Assembly: GCA_964602415.1 (NCBI GenBank)
Contig: CAZRQL010000013.1
Coordinates: 1-64,000 of the forward strand
Direction of reading: 5' to 3'
DNA from: CAZRQL01 sp964602415
Lineage (GTDB): Bacteria > Bacteroidota > Bacteroidia > Cytophagales > Flammeovirgaceae
Length of the DNA: 64,000 nucleotides
The translations under genes were made by a program, and so were the position numbers. The notes under the pieces are model-generated. The model searched no databases. It worked only from the letters and a program-made list of their open reading frames with translations, and was not told the origin of the DNA. Below, piece by piece: positions 54,318 through 63,690 of the stretch. Within the stretch, counting starts at the first letter, position 1; every line of letters begins with the position of its first letter.

Positions 54318-54677
54318 TTAAACTACTTTTTTTAGTGCACCTTTTAGGTCTTCTTCTGTAAAGGGTTTGACCAAGTAGCCGATTGCTCCCAACTTTAAGC
54401 CTTGAGAGACAACTGATTGCTGCCCTACGGCACTGATGAGCAATATTTTGGTGTCAGGCAAATCTTCTTTGATGGCTTTGAGCACATCCAATCCAAGCAT
54501 ATCGGGCAAGATGTTGTCCAGTGTGATGATATCGGGCTTTAGTTTGGTAGCCAAGTCAATAGCAGTTTCGCCGTCGGGAGCATCGCCTACTATTTCATAT
54601 TCTGATCCTGAGAGATGGTCTCTGATTAAAGTCCTGATATAGAGAGAGTCATCTACGATTAAAACGCGTTTAGCCAT
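54318..54677 (-). CDS. CheY-like single-domain response regulator
   Basis: A 119-residue receiver domain and nothing else. The phosphorylation pocket is complete: Asp9-Asp10, phospho-acceptor Asp54, Ser82 and Lys104. This makes it a CheY-like signal carrier that probably docks on a partner protein. Its ATG directly follows the cheW stop with no gap, so they are translated together. No CheA or chemoreceptor gene is in the window. Confidence 0.9.
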   Translation of the reverse strand: MAKRVLIVDDSLYIRTLIRDHLSGSEYEIVGDAPDGETAIDLATKLKPDIITLDNILPDMLGLDVLKAIKEDLPDTKILLISAVGQQSVVSQGLKLGAIGYLVKPFTEEDLKGALKKVV

Positions 54678-55148
54678 TTAAGAAATTGTTTGTGAAATGA
54701 GTTCTTTTGATAAAACACCGTAAATATCTATCAAAAATATCAATCTGCTGCCTAATTTAACGATTGATTTGATAAATTTTTGCTCTGCTGCCAGTTCGTG
54801 AAGCATTCCGTCAGCGGGTTCTATGGCGTTTTCGGGGATGGTGAGTGTATTGGGCACTTCTTTGACCAATACGCCTGCCTTGGCTTTTTCGTCATCCAAT
54901 ACCAGTGTGTAGGCAGGTATGCTGTCATCGAGTTGGGATTTTATCCCCAATCTAATTTCTAAATCAATCACTGCCAATATAGTACCTCTCACATTGGCAA
55001 CGCCGACAATATAGTTTTCTGTGAGTGGCACCCTGGAAATTTTTGGGGTGAGCACTACTTCTTTGATTTTGTCAATCTCCAAACCATATTCTTCATTGCC
55101 CAATTTAAAGACAACTATTTGGCGTTGAGTTGATATTTCCGCAGCCAT
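54678..55148 (-). CDS. CheW-like adaptor protein
   Basis: A 156-residue CheW domain protein with QIVVFKLGNEEYGLEIDKIKEVV, the typical SRVPLTENYIVGVANVRGTI and VIDLEIRLGI. CheW links chemoreceptors to a CheA kinase. It abuts the CheY gene, with the cyclase response regulator 48 bp upstream, so a signalling operon is likely although CheA is absent here. A different partner, such as another kinase, remains possible. Confidence 0.88.
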   Translation of the reverse strand: MAAEISTQRQIVVFKLGNEEYGLEIDKIKEVVLTPKISRVPLTENYIVGVANVRGTILAVIDLEIRLGIKSQLDDSIPAYTLVLDDEKAKAGVLVKEVPNTLTIPENAIEPADGMLHELAAEQKFIKSIVKLGSRLIFLIDIYGVLSKELISQTIS

Positions 55149-55196
55149 AATCGAATTTTATTGCAATAAAAAGCAAATCAGGCACTAAAACAAGTT

Positions 55197-56291
55197 TTAT
55201 TTTCTGCAAAGCACCTGATAGACCCTGATTTTGTCGCGCTTACCTTTCACAAAGAGAGGCTCCCAAGCCTGAAAATCAAATAACTCTCTGGTTTTCAGAT
55301 ACACAGACTCGCTCACCAGCACGGTGTTGGGGTAGTCTTTGGTGAGCATTTCAATTCTTTTTCCTGTGTTTACGGTGTCTCCGGTAATGGAAAACGAGAT
55401 TTTATCCTCTGACCCCAGGTTGCCCATGATGGCTTCTCCTGCGTTCACACCCAGCCCCACGACCAAATTACGTCCCAAGTCTTGGGCGATGGTTTTGGCT
55501 TTTTCCAGCATTTCCAAGGCGCAAAAAATGGCATTGGCTTCGGGGTTGGAGTCGGCCAGCGGTGCGCCAAAGACAGAGAAGATTTCATCACCAACAAATT
55601 GGTTGACAGTGCCTTTGTGTTTTTTGACAACTTCGGTCATCACCGAGTAGTAGTGGTTGAGAAGGCCTACGACTTCTTTTGGGCTAAACTCTTCGCTCAT
55701 CTGCGTAAAGCCCCTGATATCACAAAACAATACCGTCAAATACCTTTGCTCCCCCTCCAAGAACAAATCACTGCCGTGGTGGTTGAGGGTTTTTTCGACT
55801 ACGTGCTGGGGGACGTACTTCATAAACAATTTGAGCGTTCTTTCTTGCTCGGCTACTTTTTGTTGGAGTTGCTCAAAAAGATGGCGGTTGTGTTTTTGGA
55901 GCATGTACATTTGCCGCGCATTTTCTATGGTCATTCTCAGGTCGTTTTCGTCCCAAGGCTTGGTGATGTAGCGAAAAATGCTTCCTTTGTTGATGGCGTG
56001 TACAATAGCCTCAACGTCTGCATAGCCCGTCAAGATAATTCTGATGATATCGGGAAACTCAGGGATGATGCGCTCAAAAAATTGCACCCCTGTCATTTCG
56101 GGCATTCTTTGGTCGGCAATAATCAAGTCTATATCTTTTTGATGCAAAATTTGATACGCTTCTGCTGCGCTTTGGGCTGTGGTGATTTCATAATCACGTC
56201 GAAAAGATGCCCTGAAAGAGACTAAATTTTGGTATTCGTCATCCACGTAAAGAATGGTGAATTTATTCTTTTCAAAAGATAGTGGGCTCAT
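55197..56291 (-). CDS. Response regulator with class III adenylate/guanylate cyclase domain
   Basis: A 364-residue protein: receiver domain (about 10-125; Asp17-Asp18, phospho-Asp60, Lys111), coiled-coil linker (about 130-160), and a class III cyclase domain (about 180-360). The metal-binding aspartates are Asp191 (FCDIRGFT) and Asp235 (VGDEIFSVFG), and the transition-state residues lie in SITGDTVNTGKRIE. Phosphorylation would tune cyclic nucleotide synthesis. Residues suggest ATP as substrate, but this is not certain. Its ATG overlaps the lipoprotein gene's stop by four bases. Confidence 0.9.
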   Translation of the reverse strand: MSPLSFEKNKFTILYVDDEYQNLVSFRASFRRDYEITTAQSAAEAYQILHQKDIDLIIADQRMPEMTGVQFFERIIPEFPDIIRIILTGYADVEAIVHAINKGSIFRYITKPWDENDLRMTIENARQMYMLQKHNRHLFEQLQQKVAEQERTLKLFMKYVPQHVVEKTLNHHGSDLFLEGEQRYLTVLFCDIRGFTQMSEEFSPKEVVGLLNHYYSVMTEVVKKHKGTVNQFVGDEIFSVFGAPLADSNPEANAIFCALEMLEKAKTIAQDLGRNLVVGLGVNAGEAIMGNLGSEDKISFSITGDTVNTGKRIEMLTKDYPNTVLVSESVYLKTRELFDFQAWEPLFVKGKRDKIRVYQVLCRK

Positions 56292-56725
56292 CTGCTTTCG
56301 AACTCTATTTTGTAATTGATACCGTCTGCCGATAATTTAATGACAAGTTTATCCTCAGTAAGGCTCAATACTTCACAATCATTTTGAAAGGCTGTATTGG
56401 CGATGACAAAGCCTTTGCCAGTATTGTTTACGTCCCAGAGAAAATTGTCTGTAGTGCCGCAGGAGTCGGGGTAGTTCATGGAGCCACGCCTTACCTCATC
56501 GATGGTTTTACGAAAAACAATCCTTGCGAGTTGCTGACAAGCAGTGAGTTGTTGCTCTACTTCATTGATAAACAGTTTTTTTATAAACCAATTTTTCCCT
56601 GCATCCATAAATTCGATGGCATAGAGGGGTTTTATTTTTCCGACGGGGGGCGCGCCGGGGTTTCTATTGCAAGAAAAATACTGCACAGCCCAACACACAA
56701 TCAAACACAAGCTGATTTTTTTCAT
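56288..56725 (-). CDS. Small predicted lipoprotein of unknown function
   Basis: A 145-residue protein with a lipobox-like signal (ISLCLIVCWAVQYFSC, Cys19). The rest is mixed, with KNWFIKKLFINEVEQQL and paired Cys. I recognise no family. It overlaps the cyclase response-regulator gene (ATGA) and lies 12 bp after the secreted protein gene, so it is part of the same minus-strand operon and may provide its envelope-side input. Confidence 0.6.
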   Translation of the reverse strand: MKKISLCLIVCWAVQYFSCNRNPGAPPVGKIKPLYAIEFMDAGKNWFIKKLFINEVEQQLTACQQLARIVFRKTIDEVRRGSMNYPDSCGTTDNFLWDVNNTGKGFVIANTAFQNDCEVLSLTEDKLVIKLSADGINYKIEFESR

Positions 56726-56737
56726 AGTAAATTGGGT

Positions 56738-57499
56738 CTATCTCACTGAATAAGTCGCTTTTATGATACTGTATCCTGCCGGAATAGGGAGCGAACCCCC
56801 GCTTTTTATCCAGCGGTTGATTTTTATGTACACTTCGTAGCTACCGGGTCTGAACTGACCGGATAGCTCAAATATTCCGGTCAATTGGTTGATTTTGAAG
56901 CTACAAAAAGAGCAACGGCTTCTGTCGTCGGGAAAAAGATACCCGGCAGAAGGTTTTCCAAAATCATCCATAGGCCGCACAAGCTCAAAAGTAACTGAGT
57001 CAGAGTTGGAAGCGTCAACTTCTATGCCGCCCGGCTCAGTGGTATGGAGGCTTTTGATTAGGCTTAACGGTTTGATGCTCAAAGGTTGGTACGAGCCGAC
57101 CGCAGGGGAAGTCAAAATTTTGGCTTCTAAAAAAAAATCTGCCAGCCCGGCCCTGCTTAATCTAAAGCCCAGATAATAAGGCACGTTGCCCAAAAAAGGG
57201 ATGGCACTCAGGTTGAAAGACGTTTTGTAGCAGGTGAGCCAAAGTTTAGAAGTGTCTAACAGGGATTGAGAAATTTTTTTTGGGGTAAAACTCTTGAGTA
57301 GAGTAAAACTCTGAGAAACAAGCTCTAAAGTGGTATTTGTGGGTAAAGTATCCGGCGAGACCAATTTAATTTCTACCACAAACTCATTTTTGCGCTCTAC
57401 CGAAGAAGTAATAAAGCCGGATAAGATTTGATTTTGGGCATAAAGACTTGGTAGGCAAATATTTACTATTGAGAACCACACAGCATCGCATAAGCGCAT
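56738..57499 (-). CDS. Secreted protein of unknown function
   Basis: A 253-residue protein with a weak signal-like N-terminus (AVWFSIVNICLPSLYAQ) and predicted beta-rich body. Four cysteines occur; two are close together in RSRCSFCSFKI. No family was recognised. A promoter lies just upstream, so it is probably the first gene of the set running to tonB. Its position beside the cyclase response regulator hints at a role in sensing. Confidence 0.55.
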   Translation of the reverse strand: MRLCDAVWFSIVNICLPSLYAQNQILSGFITSSVERKNEFVVEIKLVSPDTLPTNTTLELVSQSFTLLKSFTPKKISQSLLDTSKLWLTCYKTSFNLSAIPFLGNVPYYLGFRLSRAGLADFFLEAKILTSPAVGSYQPLSIKPLSLIKSLHTTEPGGIEVDASNSDSVTFELVRPMDDFGKPSAGYLFPDDRSRCSFCSFKINQLTGIFELSGQFRPGSYEVYIKINRWIKSGGSLPIPAGYSIIKATYSVR

Positions 57500-57516
57500 A
57501 CAGATTTTATTTGTTA

Positions 57517-57548
57517 CAAAATTAATTTCTTTTTTTGCTTGTTGTCAA
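57517..57548 (-). promoter_or_regulatory. Promoter of the operon running from the secreted protein toward tonB
   Basis: On the minus strand: -33 TTG at 57548-57546, a 21-bp spacer, and -7 TAATTTTG at 57524-57517. The -7 box matches TAnnTTTG, and the ATG at 57499 is 18 bp away. Confidence 0.55.
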
Positions 57549-57557
57549 TATTTTTGT

Positions 57558-58226
57558 TTAAGCTATATTAATGTCATAAAAGTTGCTTACTGCTTGGAAA
57601 CCATCAATTTTACTCCCCTCTCGACTCAAACCAATCGCCTGCATACCGGCTTGCGAAGCCGCAGACAGTTCGCTGATGTTGTCGGATAAAAACAAAATTT
57701 CTTTGGGCTTTAGTTTTATTTCAGAGCAAATCTTTGTGTATGAATGACTTTCCAATTTCCCCCCGATGGCTGTGTCAAAATACCCCGAAAGTAGGTACGT
57801 CAAATCACCTGCCACCGAATAGCCAAAAATGAGCTTTTGGGCTTCTACGGACCCGGAAGAATAAACATACAACTTTAGTCCCATTGATTTCCAATGCCTC
57901 AAATTGGGGGCTGTGTCGGGATACATGTGCCCTTTTATTTGTCCGCTTTGGTAGCCTTGCCGCCAAATCATCCCCTGCAAAGCCTTGAGCGCAAATATTT
58001 TGCGGTCTTCATCTATCCAACGCTCCAAAGTAGAAATACAGCCTTGCGTATCCAAATCGCTCCCAACTTCTTGGCGCACTTTGTCCAAATACGGCGCAAC
58101 CAGCTTAGCGTGTTGTTCGACAAACTCAGCCAAATGTCGGCGGCTGTAAGGAAACAGCACTTCTTTGACAAATGCAATCGAACTGGTCGTGCCCTCAACA
58201 TCGGTGAGTATGGCTTTGGTTTTCAT
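57558..58226 (-). CDS. mtnC: Enolase-phosphatase E1 (acireductone synthase)
   Basis: A 222-residue HAD-superfamily phosphatase. The N-terminal ILTDVEGTTSSIAFVKEVLF carries the catalytic Asp and the DVEGTT signature of the E1 family; YVYSSGSVEAQKLIFGYS and LFLSDNISELSAASQAGM give the other HAD motifs. It turns the methionine-salvage intermediate 2,3-diketo-5-methylthiopentyl-1-phosphate into acireductone. No other mtn gene is adjacent. It diverges from pbpC. Confidence 0.93.
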   Translation of the reverse strand: MKTKAILTDVEGTTSSIAFVKEVLFPYSRRHLAEFVEQHAKLVAPYLDKVRQEVGSDLDTQGCISTLERWIDEDRKIFALKALQGMIWRQGYQSGQIKGHMYPDTAPNLRHWKSMGLKLYVYSSGSVEAQKLIFGYSVAGDLTYLLSGYFDTAIGGKLESHSYTKICSEIKLKPKEILFLSDNISELSAASQAGMQAIGLSREGSKIDGFQAVSNFYDINIA

Positions 58227-58323
58227 AATAAATTAATTAAACAGGTATTTGCTTGGCAGTTCCAATGATTTGAGAATACAAACCAATCAATTTTACACAA
58301 ATTTGCGCCAATTTGTTGGCTCT

Positions 58324-60630
58324 ATGAAATTGTTTACCAAAACCAAAATCAAGCGCAGTTTCCGTTTTTTGGTGTTAGGATTCACAGCCGTGGTTTTGGT
58401 GTTTTTTTGGTTGAATTTGCTTTTTCCTTTACGGGTCAATATAGATTTTTCAAAAATAATAGCCGATAAAGATGGCAACCCCCAACACATTTTTCTCAAC
58501 CGCTCGGACAAGTGGCGCATCAAGGTCGAACTGCATGAAATTAGCGAAGACTTGCGGCGCATCATCGTATTCAAAGAGGATAAATATTTTTATTATCATT
58601 TGGGAATCAATCCTTTGTCTATACTTCGCGCACTTGCCAAAAATCTGCTTTCTGCCCGTGTAACTTCGGGGGCTTCTACCATTACGATGCAGGTAGCCCG
58701 CATGCTTGAGCCTCGCCCCCGCAACATTAAGTCAAAAATCATCGAAGCCTTTTGCGCTTTGCAACTTGAATGGCAATACAGCAAAGATGAAATTTTGCAA
58801 ATGTATCTCAATTTAGTGCCCTATGGCGGCAATATCGAAGGGGCTAAGTCGGCTTCTTTGCTGTTTTTGGGTGTTGAGCCTGAGAAACTTAGCCCCGCTC
58901 AAGTGGTGACTCTGGCCATTGTGCCCAATCGCCCCACCTCCCTTGCTTTGGGTAAAAATAACCAAACCATTGAAAAAGAGCGTAATACTTGGATACAAAG
59001 GCTTGCGCGTGCGGGCATACTAAGCCCGCAGCAAGCCCAACAAGCCCTGTCTGAGCCTTTGGATGCCCGTAGGCGCACACCTCCACGAAACATGCCACAT
59101 TTGGCCAACTACTTAAGAGCCAAGCATCCTGACAAAGACTTCATCGCCACGACCATAGACCCGAATTTGCAAGACCGCATCGAAAAACTTGCCTATCAGT
59201 ACATCCAACACCAAAAAAACTTCAATATCAACAACTCGGCTATTTTGATGGTAGAGAATTCGACCCGCAACGTAGTGGCTTACTTGGGCTCTCCCGACTT
59301 CGGGGATTCGCAGCACGGAGGTCAAGTCAACGGGGTGTTAGCGTACCGCTCACCGGGCAGTGCCCTGAAGCCGCTTTTGTACGGCATAGCCTTTGACCAA
59401 GGCCTGATTACGCCCGCAACGGTGCTCTACGATGTGCCTTACAATTTCGACGGCTACGCCCCTGAGAATTTCGATTTGCGGTACCGCGGGAAAATTTCAG
59501 CCCAAGATGCCTTGGCTACCTCCCTCAATATCACCGCTGTAAAGCTCTTAGACCAAATCGGAAAAGATAAGGTCATCGAAAAACTCAGCCTTTGCGGGTT
59601 TCGCAGGGTTGAGCGAGACCGCTCCAATTTGGGGCTTTCCCTCGCGCTGGGGGGATGTGCCACCAATCTCTGGGAACTCACGGGACTGTATGCAAGTTTG
59701 GCTCAGCAAGGCAAGTACTTGCCTTTGAATGTATTGAATGCTGAAAATTCGGCTGACTCCGATTCAAAGGTCGAGATTTTGTCGCCTCAGGCCGCTTATA
59801 TGCTCGCCCAAATCCTGACCACCGCCCAACGCCCCGACATACCCAATGCCTCACAGAGTGCCCTCAATATCCCCCAAATTGCTTGGAAAACAGGCACTTC
59901 CTATGGCAGGAGAGACGCTTGGTGTTTGGGCTTCAACCGCTTGTACACCGTAGGGGTTTGGGTAGGAAATTTTGACAATACTGGCGTTCAAGAACTTACA
60001 GGTGGACAGGTAGCCGCCCCGCTGCTGTTTAAAATCTTTCAAAATCTGCCCAACCAGTGGCTCTCTTTTCCCGAAAAACTCCAGACCCGTCTGGTCTGCA
60101 AAGAAACCGGACTTCCTGTCAATAGCTTCTGTTTCAATGCTATAGAAGATTTTTTTATACCCGGTGTTTCCAGCAGTCAGGTGTGCACCCACATGAAAGA
60201 GTACATCACCGACGAAGCCGAAAAGATGACCTATTGTAAACTCTGCCAGCCTGCCAATGGCTACAAAAGGGTGCTGTTTGAAAATTTTGACCCCGCTCTA
60301 AAGAATTTTTACCTTACTACCCACTCTCAGCCCCTCTTACCCCCTCCTCACAATCCTGATTGCCAAAGTATTAGTACAAACATAGCCCCCAAAATCACCT
60401 CCCCTTTGCCCAAAAGAAAATATACTTTGCTGCACCCAAACTCCCAAATCGCTCTTTCCTGTCAAACGTCAACCGATATACACTACGTTTATTGGTACGT
60501 AAACAATCAATTTTACGCCAAATCTGAGGCGGCAAAAACCGTTTTTCTTAGCCCTCCCAAAGGAAGGGTCAAAATATCCTGTACCGATGAGCGGGGTAAA
60601 AACACTGATATTGAGATTTTTGTGGATTGA
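58324..60630 (+). CDS. pbpC: Penicillin-binding protein 1C
   Basis: A 768-residue bifunctional cell-wall enzyme with one N-terminal membrane helix (about 13-36), a GT51 glycosyltransferase domain (catalytic Glu85 in KEDKYFYYHLG, TSGASTITMQVARM), a transpeptidase domain (Ser346-A-L-Lys349, Ser400-L-N402, Lys522-T-G524) and a C-terminal BiPBP_C domain. All catalytic motifs are intact. It polymerises and crosslinks peptidoglycan. I chose ATG 58324; 25 codons upstream are open but not homologous. No alpha2-macroglobulin partner gene follows, unlike in many proteobacteria. Confidence 0.95.
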   Translation: MKLFTKTKIKRSFRFLVLGFTAVVLVFFWLNLLFPLRVNIDFSKIIADKDGNPQHIFLNRSDKWRIKVELHEISEDLRRIIVFKEDKYFYYHLGINPLSILRALAKNLLSARVTSGASTITMQVARMLEPRPRNIKSKIIEAFCALQLEWQYSKDEILQMYLNLVPYGGNIEGAKSASLLFLGVEPEKLSPAQVVTLAIVPNRPTSLALGKNNQTIEKERNTWIQRLARAGILSPQQAQQALSEPLDARRRTPPRNMPHLANYLRAKHPDKDFIATTIDPNLQDRIEKLAYQYIQHQKNFNINNSAILMVENSTRNVVAYLGSPDFGDSQHGGQVNGVLAYRSPGSALKPLLYGIAFDQGLITPATVLYDVPYNFDGYAPENFDLRYRGKISAQDALATSLNITAVKLLDQIGKDKVIEKLSLCGFRRVERDRSNLGLSLALGGCATNLWELTGLYASLAQQGKYLPLNVLNAENSADSDSKVEILSPQAAYMLAQILTTAQRPDIPNASQSALNIPQIAWKTGTSYGRRDAWCLGFNRLYTVGVWVGNFDNTGVQELTGGQVAAPLLFKIFQNLPNQWLSFPEKLQTRLVCKETGLPVNSFCFNAIEDFFIPGVSSSQVCTHMKEYITDEAEKMTYCKLCQPANGYKRVLFENFDPALKNFYLTTHSQPLLPPPHNPDCQSISTNIAPKITSPLPKRKYTLLHPNSQIALSCQTSTDIHYVYWYVNNQFYAKSEAAKTVFLSPPKGRVKISCTDERGKNTDIEIFVD

Positions 60631-60707
60631 GGGTTGTTTGTCGTTTTCCGTATTTTGGTCAAATGCTTAGGCTCTAATCGTTCATTTGCTCCCTGCTTCA
60701 GATTTTG

Positions 60708-63578
60708 TTATTTTAGCTTCTCTGTTTCCAACTCAGCTTTCAAAAATTTTCCGGTATATCCTTTTTTGTCTTTGGCCAGGGTTTCGGGTGTTCCTTGACA
60801 GACGATTTGGCCGCCCCGAAGGCCTCCTTCAGGCCCCATGTCTATTACCCAATCAGCCGTTTTGATGATGTCCAAGTTGTGTTCGATGACCAGCACGGTA
60901 TTGCCCATATCCACCAGCCGGTGCAGCACGTCGAGCAGCATCCTGATGTCTTGAAAATGCAGCCCCGTGGAAGGCTCATCCAAAATAAAAAGAGTGTTTC
61001 CTGTGGCGCGGCGTGAGAGTTCGGTGGCCAGTTTGACCCTTTGGGCTTCGCCGCCCGAAAGGGTAGTGGCGTGTTGTCCCAGCGTGATGTAGCCCAAGCC
61101 CACTTCGTGCAGGGCTTTTACTTTGCGCAAAATACTTGGCTGGAAACTAAAAAAATCCACTGCCATTTCTACCGTCATATTGAGCACGTCGGCGATGGAT
61201 TTGCCTTTGAAGCGCACTTCGAGGGTTTCGCGGTTGTAGCGTTTGCCCTTGCAGGTTTCGCACTCTACGTACACATCGGGCAAAAATTCCATTTCGATAA
61301 GCCTTTTTCCGCCGCCTTCGCAGGTTTCGCAGCGTCCTCCTTTGACATTGAATGAGAACCGCCCCGGCTTGTAGCCGCGAATCTTTGACTCCGGCAGTTC
61401 AGCAAACAGAGAGCGAATATCGGTAAACATGCCCGTGTAAGTGGCCGGATTGGAGCGGGGCGTTCTACCGATGGGCGATTGATCTACTTCGATGACTTTG
61501 TCAATCCATTCAAGTCCTTTCACTTCTTTGTAGGGCAAAGCAGGTATTTTGGAGCCAAAAAAGTGCGCATTTAGGACAGGGAAAAGGGTTTGGTGGATAA
61601 GGGAAGATTTGCCGCTCCCCGAAACGCCGGTGATACAGGTAAAAGTACCCAAAGGGATATGAAGATCTACATTTTTGAGGTTGTGCCCGCTTGCCCCCAG
61701 CAGTGAAAATATTTTTCCATTGCCGGCTTTGCGGCTTTCGGGGATGGATATTTTTTCTTGGCCTGCCAAATATTTTGCGGTAGGGGAGTTGGTTTTGACA
61801 AATTCTTTGGGCGGGGCAGCGGCTACCACTTTGCCGCCGTGGATACCCGCTCCCGGCCCGATATCAACTATAAAGTCCGACTCGAGCATCATGTCTTTGT
61901 CGTGCTCAACCACCAGTACGGTATTGCCCAAATCTCGCAAGTCTTTGAGTGCGGCAATCAGGCGGTTGTTGTCGCGTTGGTGCAGCCCGATGGAAGGCTC
62001 ATCTAAGATATACAGCACCCCAACGAGTTGAGAACCAATTTGAGTAGCCAATCTGATGCGCTGCGCTTCTCCACCCGAAAGCGTGCGCATCTCTCTGTCT
62101 AAGGTCAGGTAATTAAGCCCTACGTTGAGCATAAAGCCCAGTCTTTTGCGGATTTCCTTCAAAACCTCTTCAGCTATTAGGTTCTGACGCTCCGAAAGGC
62201 GTTCTTGTATGCCTTCAAACCAACGAGCCAACTCAGCCAAATCCATTTTGGTAAGTTCGGATATGTTTTTTTCGGAGATTCTAAAGTGCAGGCTTTCTTT
62301 TTTGAGCCTTGCTCCGTTGCACTCAGGACAAATTTTTTTTGTTACATACAGGGCTTGAGAGGGTTTTTTTCGGTCATGTTCTCCTTCAGATGGTTGGTTT
62401 TCGTTGCTCAAATAGGCAAAAATACCTTCGTAATGGGTGCTCCATAGAGTGCCTTCATACTTTACGGAAGGAACTTCTATACTTTCACGACTTCCATACA
62501 CGATTTTGTCGAGCACTTCGCGGGGTATTTTGCCAATGGGGGTTGAGATATTGAGGCCCTGACTTTTGAGGATGGCATCTATTTTTTTAAAAATCCACAC
62601 ATCTCTGTACTCACCCAAAGGAGCAATTCCTCCACGGCTTACGGAAAGATTTGGGTCAGGAAAAACGGCTTCGTAATTGATTTCGTCCACATGCCCCAGT
62701 CCCTTGCAAGTTGGGCAGGCTCCATAAGGGGAGTTGAAAGAAAACATATTGGGTGCAGGCTCATCGTAGCCTATGCCGGAGGTGGGGCACATGAGTTTGC
62801 GGGAGAAAAACCGGAGCTTTTGCGAAGCGTCTATCACCAAAATAACCCCTTTTCCCATCACAAGAGCCGTTCTGACCGATTGGCGGAGGCGGTCTTCCCC
62901 CGAGGGGATTTCTATTTTGTCCACCACGATTTCGATGTCGTGGGTTTTGTAGCGGTCAAGTTCTGTTTTTACGCTCAGTTCGATGAGCTGTCCATCCACC
63001 CTTGCTTTGGAAAATCCTTTTTTGCGCATTTCCATAAAAAGCTCGCGGTAGTGTCCTTTTCTGCCGCGCACCACAGGGGCAAGCAGTGTTATTTTTTGGT
63101 TCTGGTAGCTTTGGTTTATGCTTTCGATGATTTGGTCTTCACTTTGGCGAATCATCGCTTCGCCGGTAACATAAGAATAGGCATCTGCGGCACGGGCATA
63201 GAGCAGCCTGAGAAAGTCATAAATTTCGGTTGTGGTGCCTACGGTAGAGCGAGGGTTGCGGGAGGTAGTTTTTTGTTCTATCGAAATGACGGGCGAAAGC
63301 CCGCTGATTTTGTCCACGTCGGGTCGGCGCATATCTCCTATAAACGAGCGGGCATAAGCCGAAAAACTCTCCAGATAGCGGCGTTGGCCTTCGGCGTAAA
63401 TGGTATCAAAAGCCAGTGAGGATTTGCCGCTTCCACTGATGCCCGTAAAGACCACCAGCTTGTTGCGAGGAATGCTAAGGTCTATGTTTTTCAGGTTATT
63501 TTCCCTTGCCCCAAACACGCAGAGCGACTCGTCTGCCGAAAAAGAATTTTTAAGCTCGGTTGTTTTTTGTCGTGGCAT
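60708..63578 (-). CDS. uvrA: UvrA, excinuclease ABC subunit A
   Basis: A 956-residue nucleotide-excision-repair protein. It has two ABC ATPase halves (Walker A GISGSGKSS and GVSGSGKSS; signatures TLSGGEAQRIRLA and TLSGGEAQRVKLA; Walker B LYILDEPSIGLH and LFILDEPSTGLH) and the C-terminal zinc module (CETCEGGG, CETCKGKRYN). The first zinc module is atypical: CPTSGIGYDEP keeps only one of the first two Cys, followed by CPTCKGLG. From memory this is normal for Bacteroidota UvrA. The protein finds DNA damage and loads UvrB. Confidence 0.96.
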   Translation of the reverse strand: MPRQKTTELKNSFSADESLCVFGARENNLKNIDLSIPRNKLVVFTGISGSGKSSLAFDTIYAEGQRRYLESFSAYARSFIGDMRRPDVDKISGLSPVISIEQKTTSRNPRSTVGTTTEIYDFLRLLYARAADAYSYVTGEAMIRQSEDQIIESINQSYQNQKITLLAPVVRGRKGHYRELFMEMRKKGFSKARVDGQLIELSVKTELDRYKTHDIEIVVDKIEIPSGEDRLRQSVRTALVMGKGVILVIDASQKLRFFSRKLMCPTSGIGYDEPAPNMFSFNSPYGACPTCKGLGHVDEINYEAVFPDPNLSVSRGGIAPLGEYRDVWIFKKIDAILKSQGLNISTPIGKIPREVLDKIVYGSRESIEVPSVKYEGTLWSTHYEGIFAYLSNENQPSEGEHDRKKPSQALYVTKKICPECNGARLKKESLHFRISEKNISELTKMDLAELARWFEGIQERLSERQNLIAEEVLKEIRKRLGFMLNVGLNYLTLDREMRTLSGGEAQRIRLATQIGSQLVGVLYILDEPSIGLHQRDNNRLIAALKDLRDLGNTVLVVEHDKDMMLESDFIVDIGPGAGIHGGKVVAAAPPKEFVKTNSPTAKYLAGQEKISIPESRKAGNGKIFSLLGASGHNLKNVDLHIPLGTFTCITGVSGSGKSSLIHQTLFPVLNAHFFGSKIPALPYKEVKGLEWIDKVIEVDQSPIGRTPRSNPATYTGMFTDIRSLFAELPESKIRGYKPGRFSFNVKGGRCETCEGGGKRLIEMEFLPDVYVECETCKGKRYNRETLEVRFKGKSIADVLNMTVEMAVDFFSFQPSILRKVKALHEVGLGYITLGQHATTLSGGEAQRVKLATELSRRATGNTLFILDEPSTGLHFQDIRMLLDVLHRLVDMGNTVLVIEHNLDIIKTADWVIDMGPEGGLRGGQIVCQGTPETLAKDKKGYTGKFLKAELETEKLK

Positions 63579-63594
63579 AACTTTTTGAGAACCG

Positions 63595-63602
63595 CAAATA
63601 TA
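63595..63602 (-). promoter_or_regulatory. -7 box of uvrA
   Basis: TATATTTG on the minus strand matches TAnnTTTG, 16 bp before the ATG at 63578. No SOS-box-like palindrome was seen around it. Confidence 0.5.
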
Positions 63603-63690
63603 AAGACGATTTGCTTAGAAGTTCACTGGATTAAGTTACTTAGTTGGAAAGCGGTACAGGCTTTTATTTTCATCGGCAAACCGAATCTTA

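Noticed and set aside
55482..56225. A 247-codon open frame opposite the cyclase response regulator
   Set aside because: Antisense shadow: Phe/Val-rich low-quality sequence, no family.
62691..63419. A 242-codon open frame opposite uvrA
   Set aside because: Antisense to a clear, conserved gene and without recognisable protein features.
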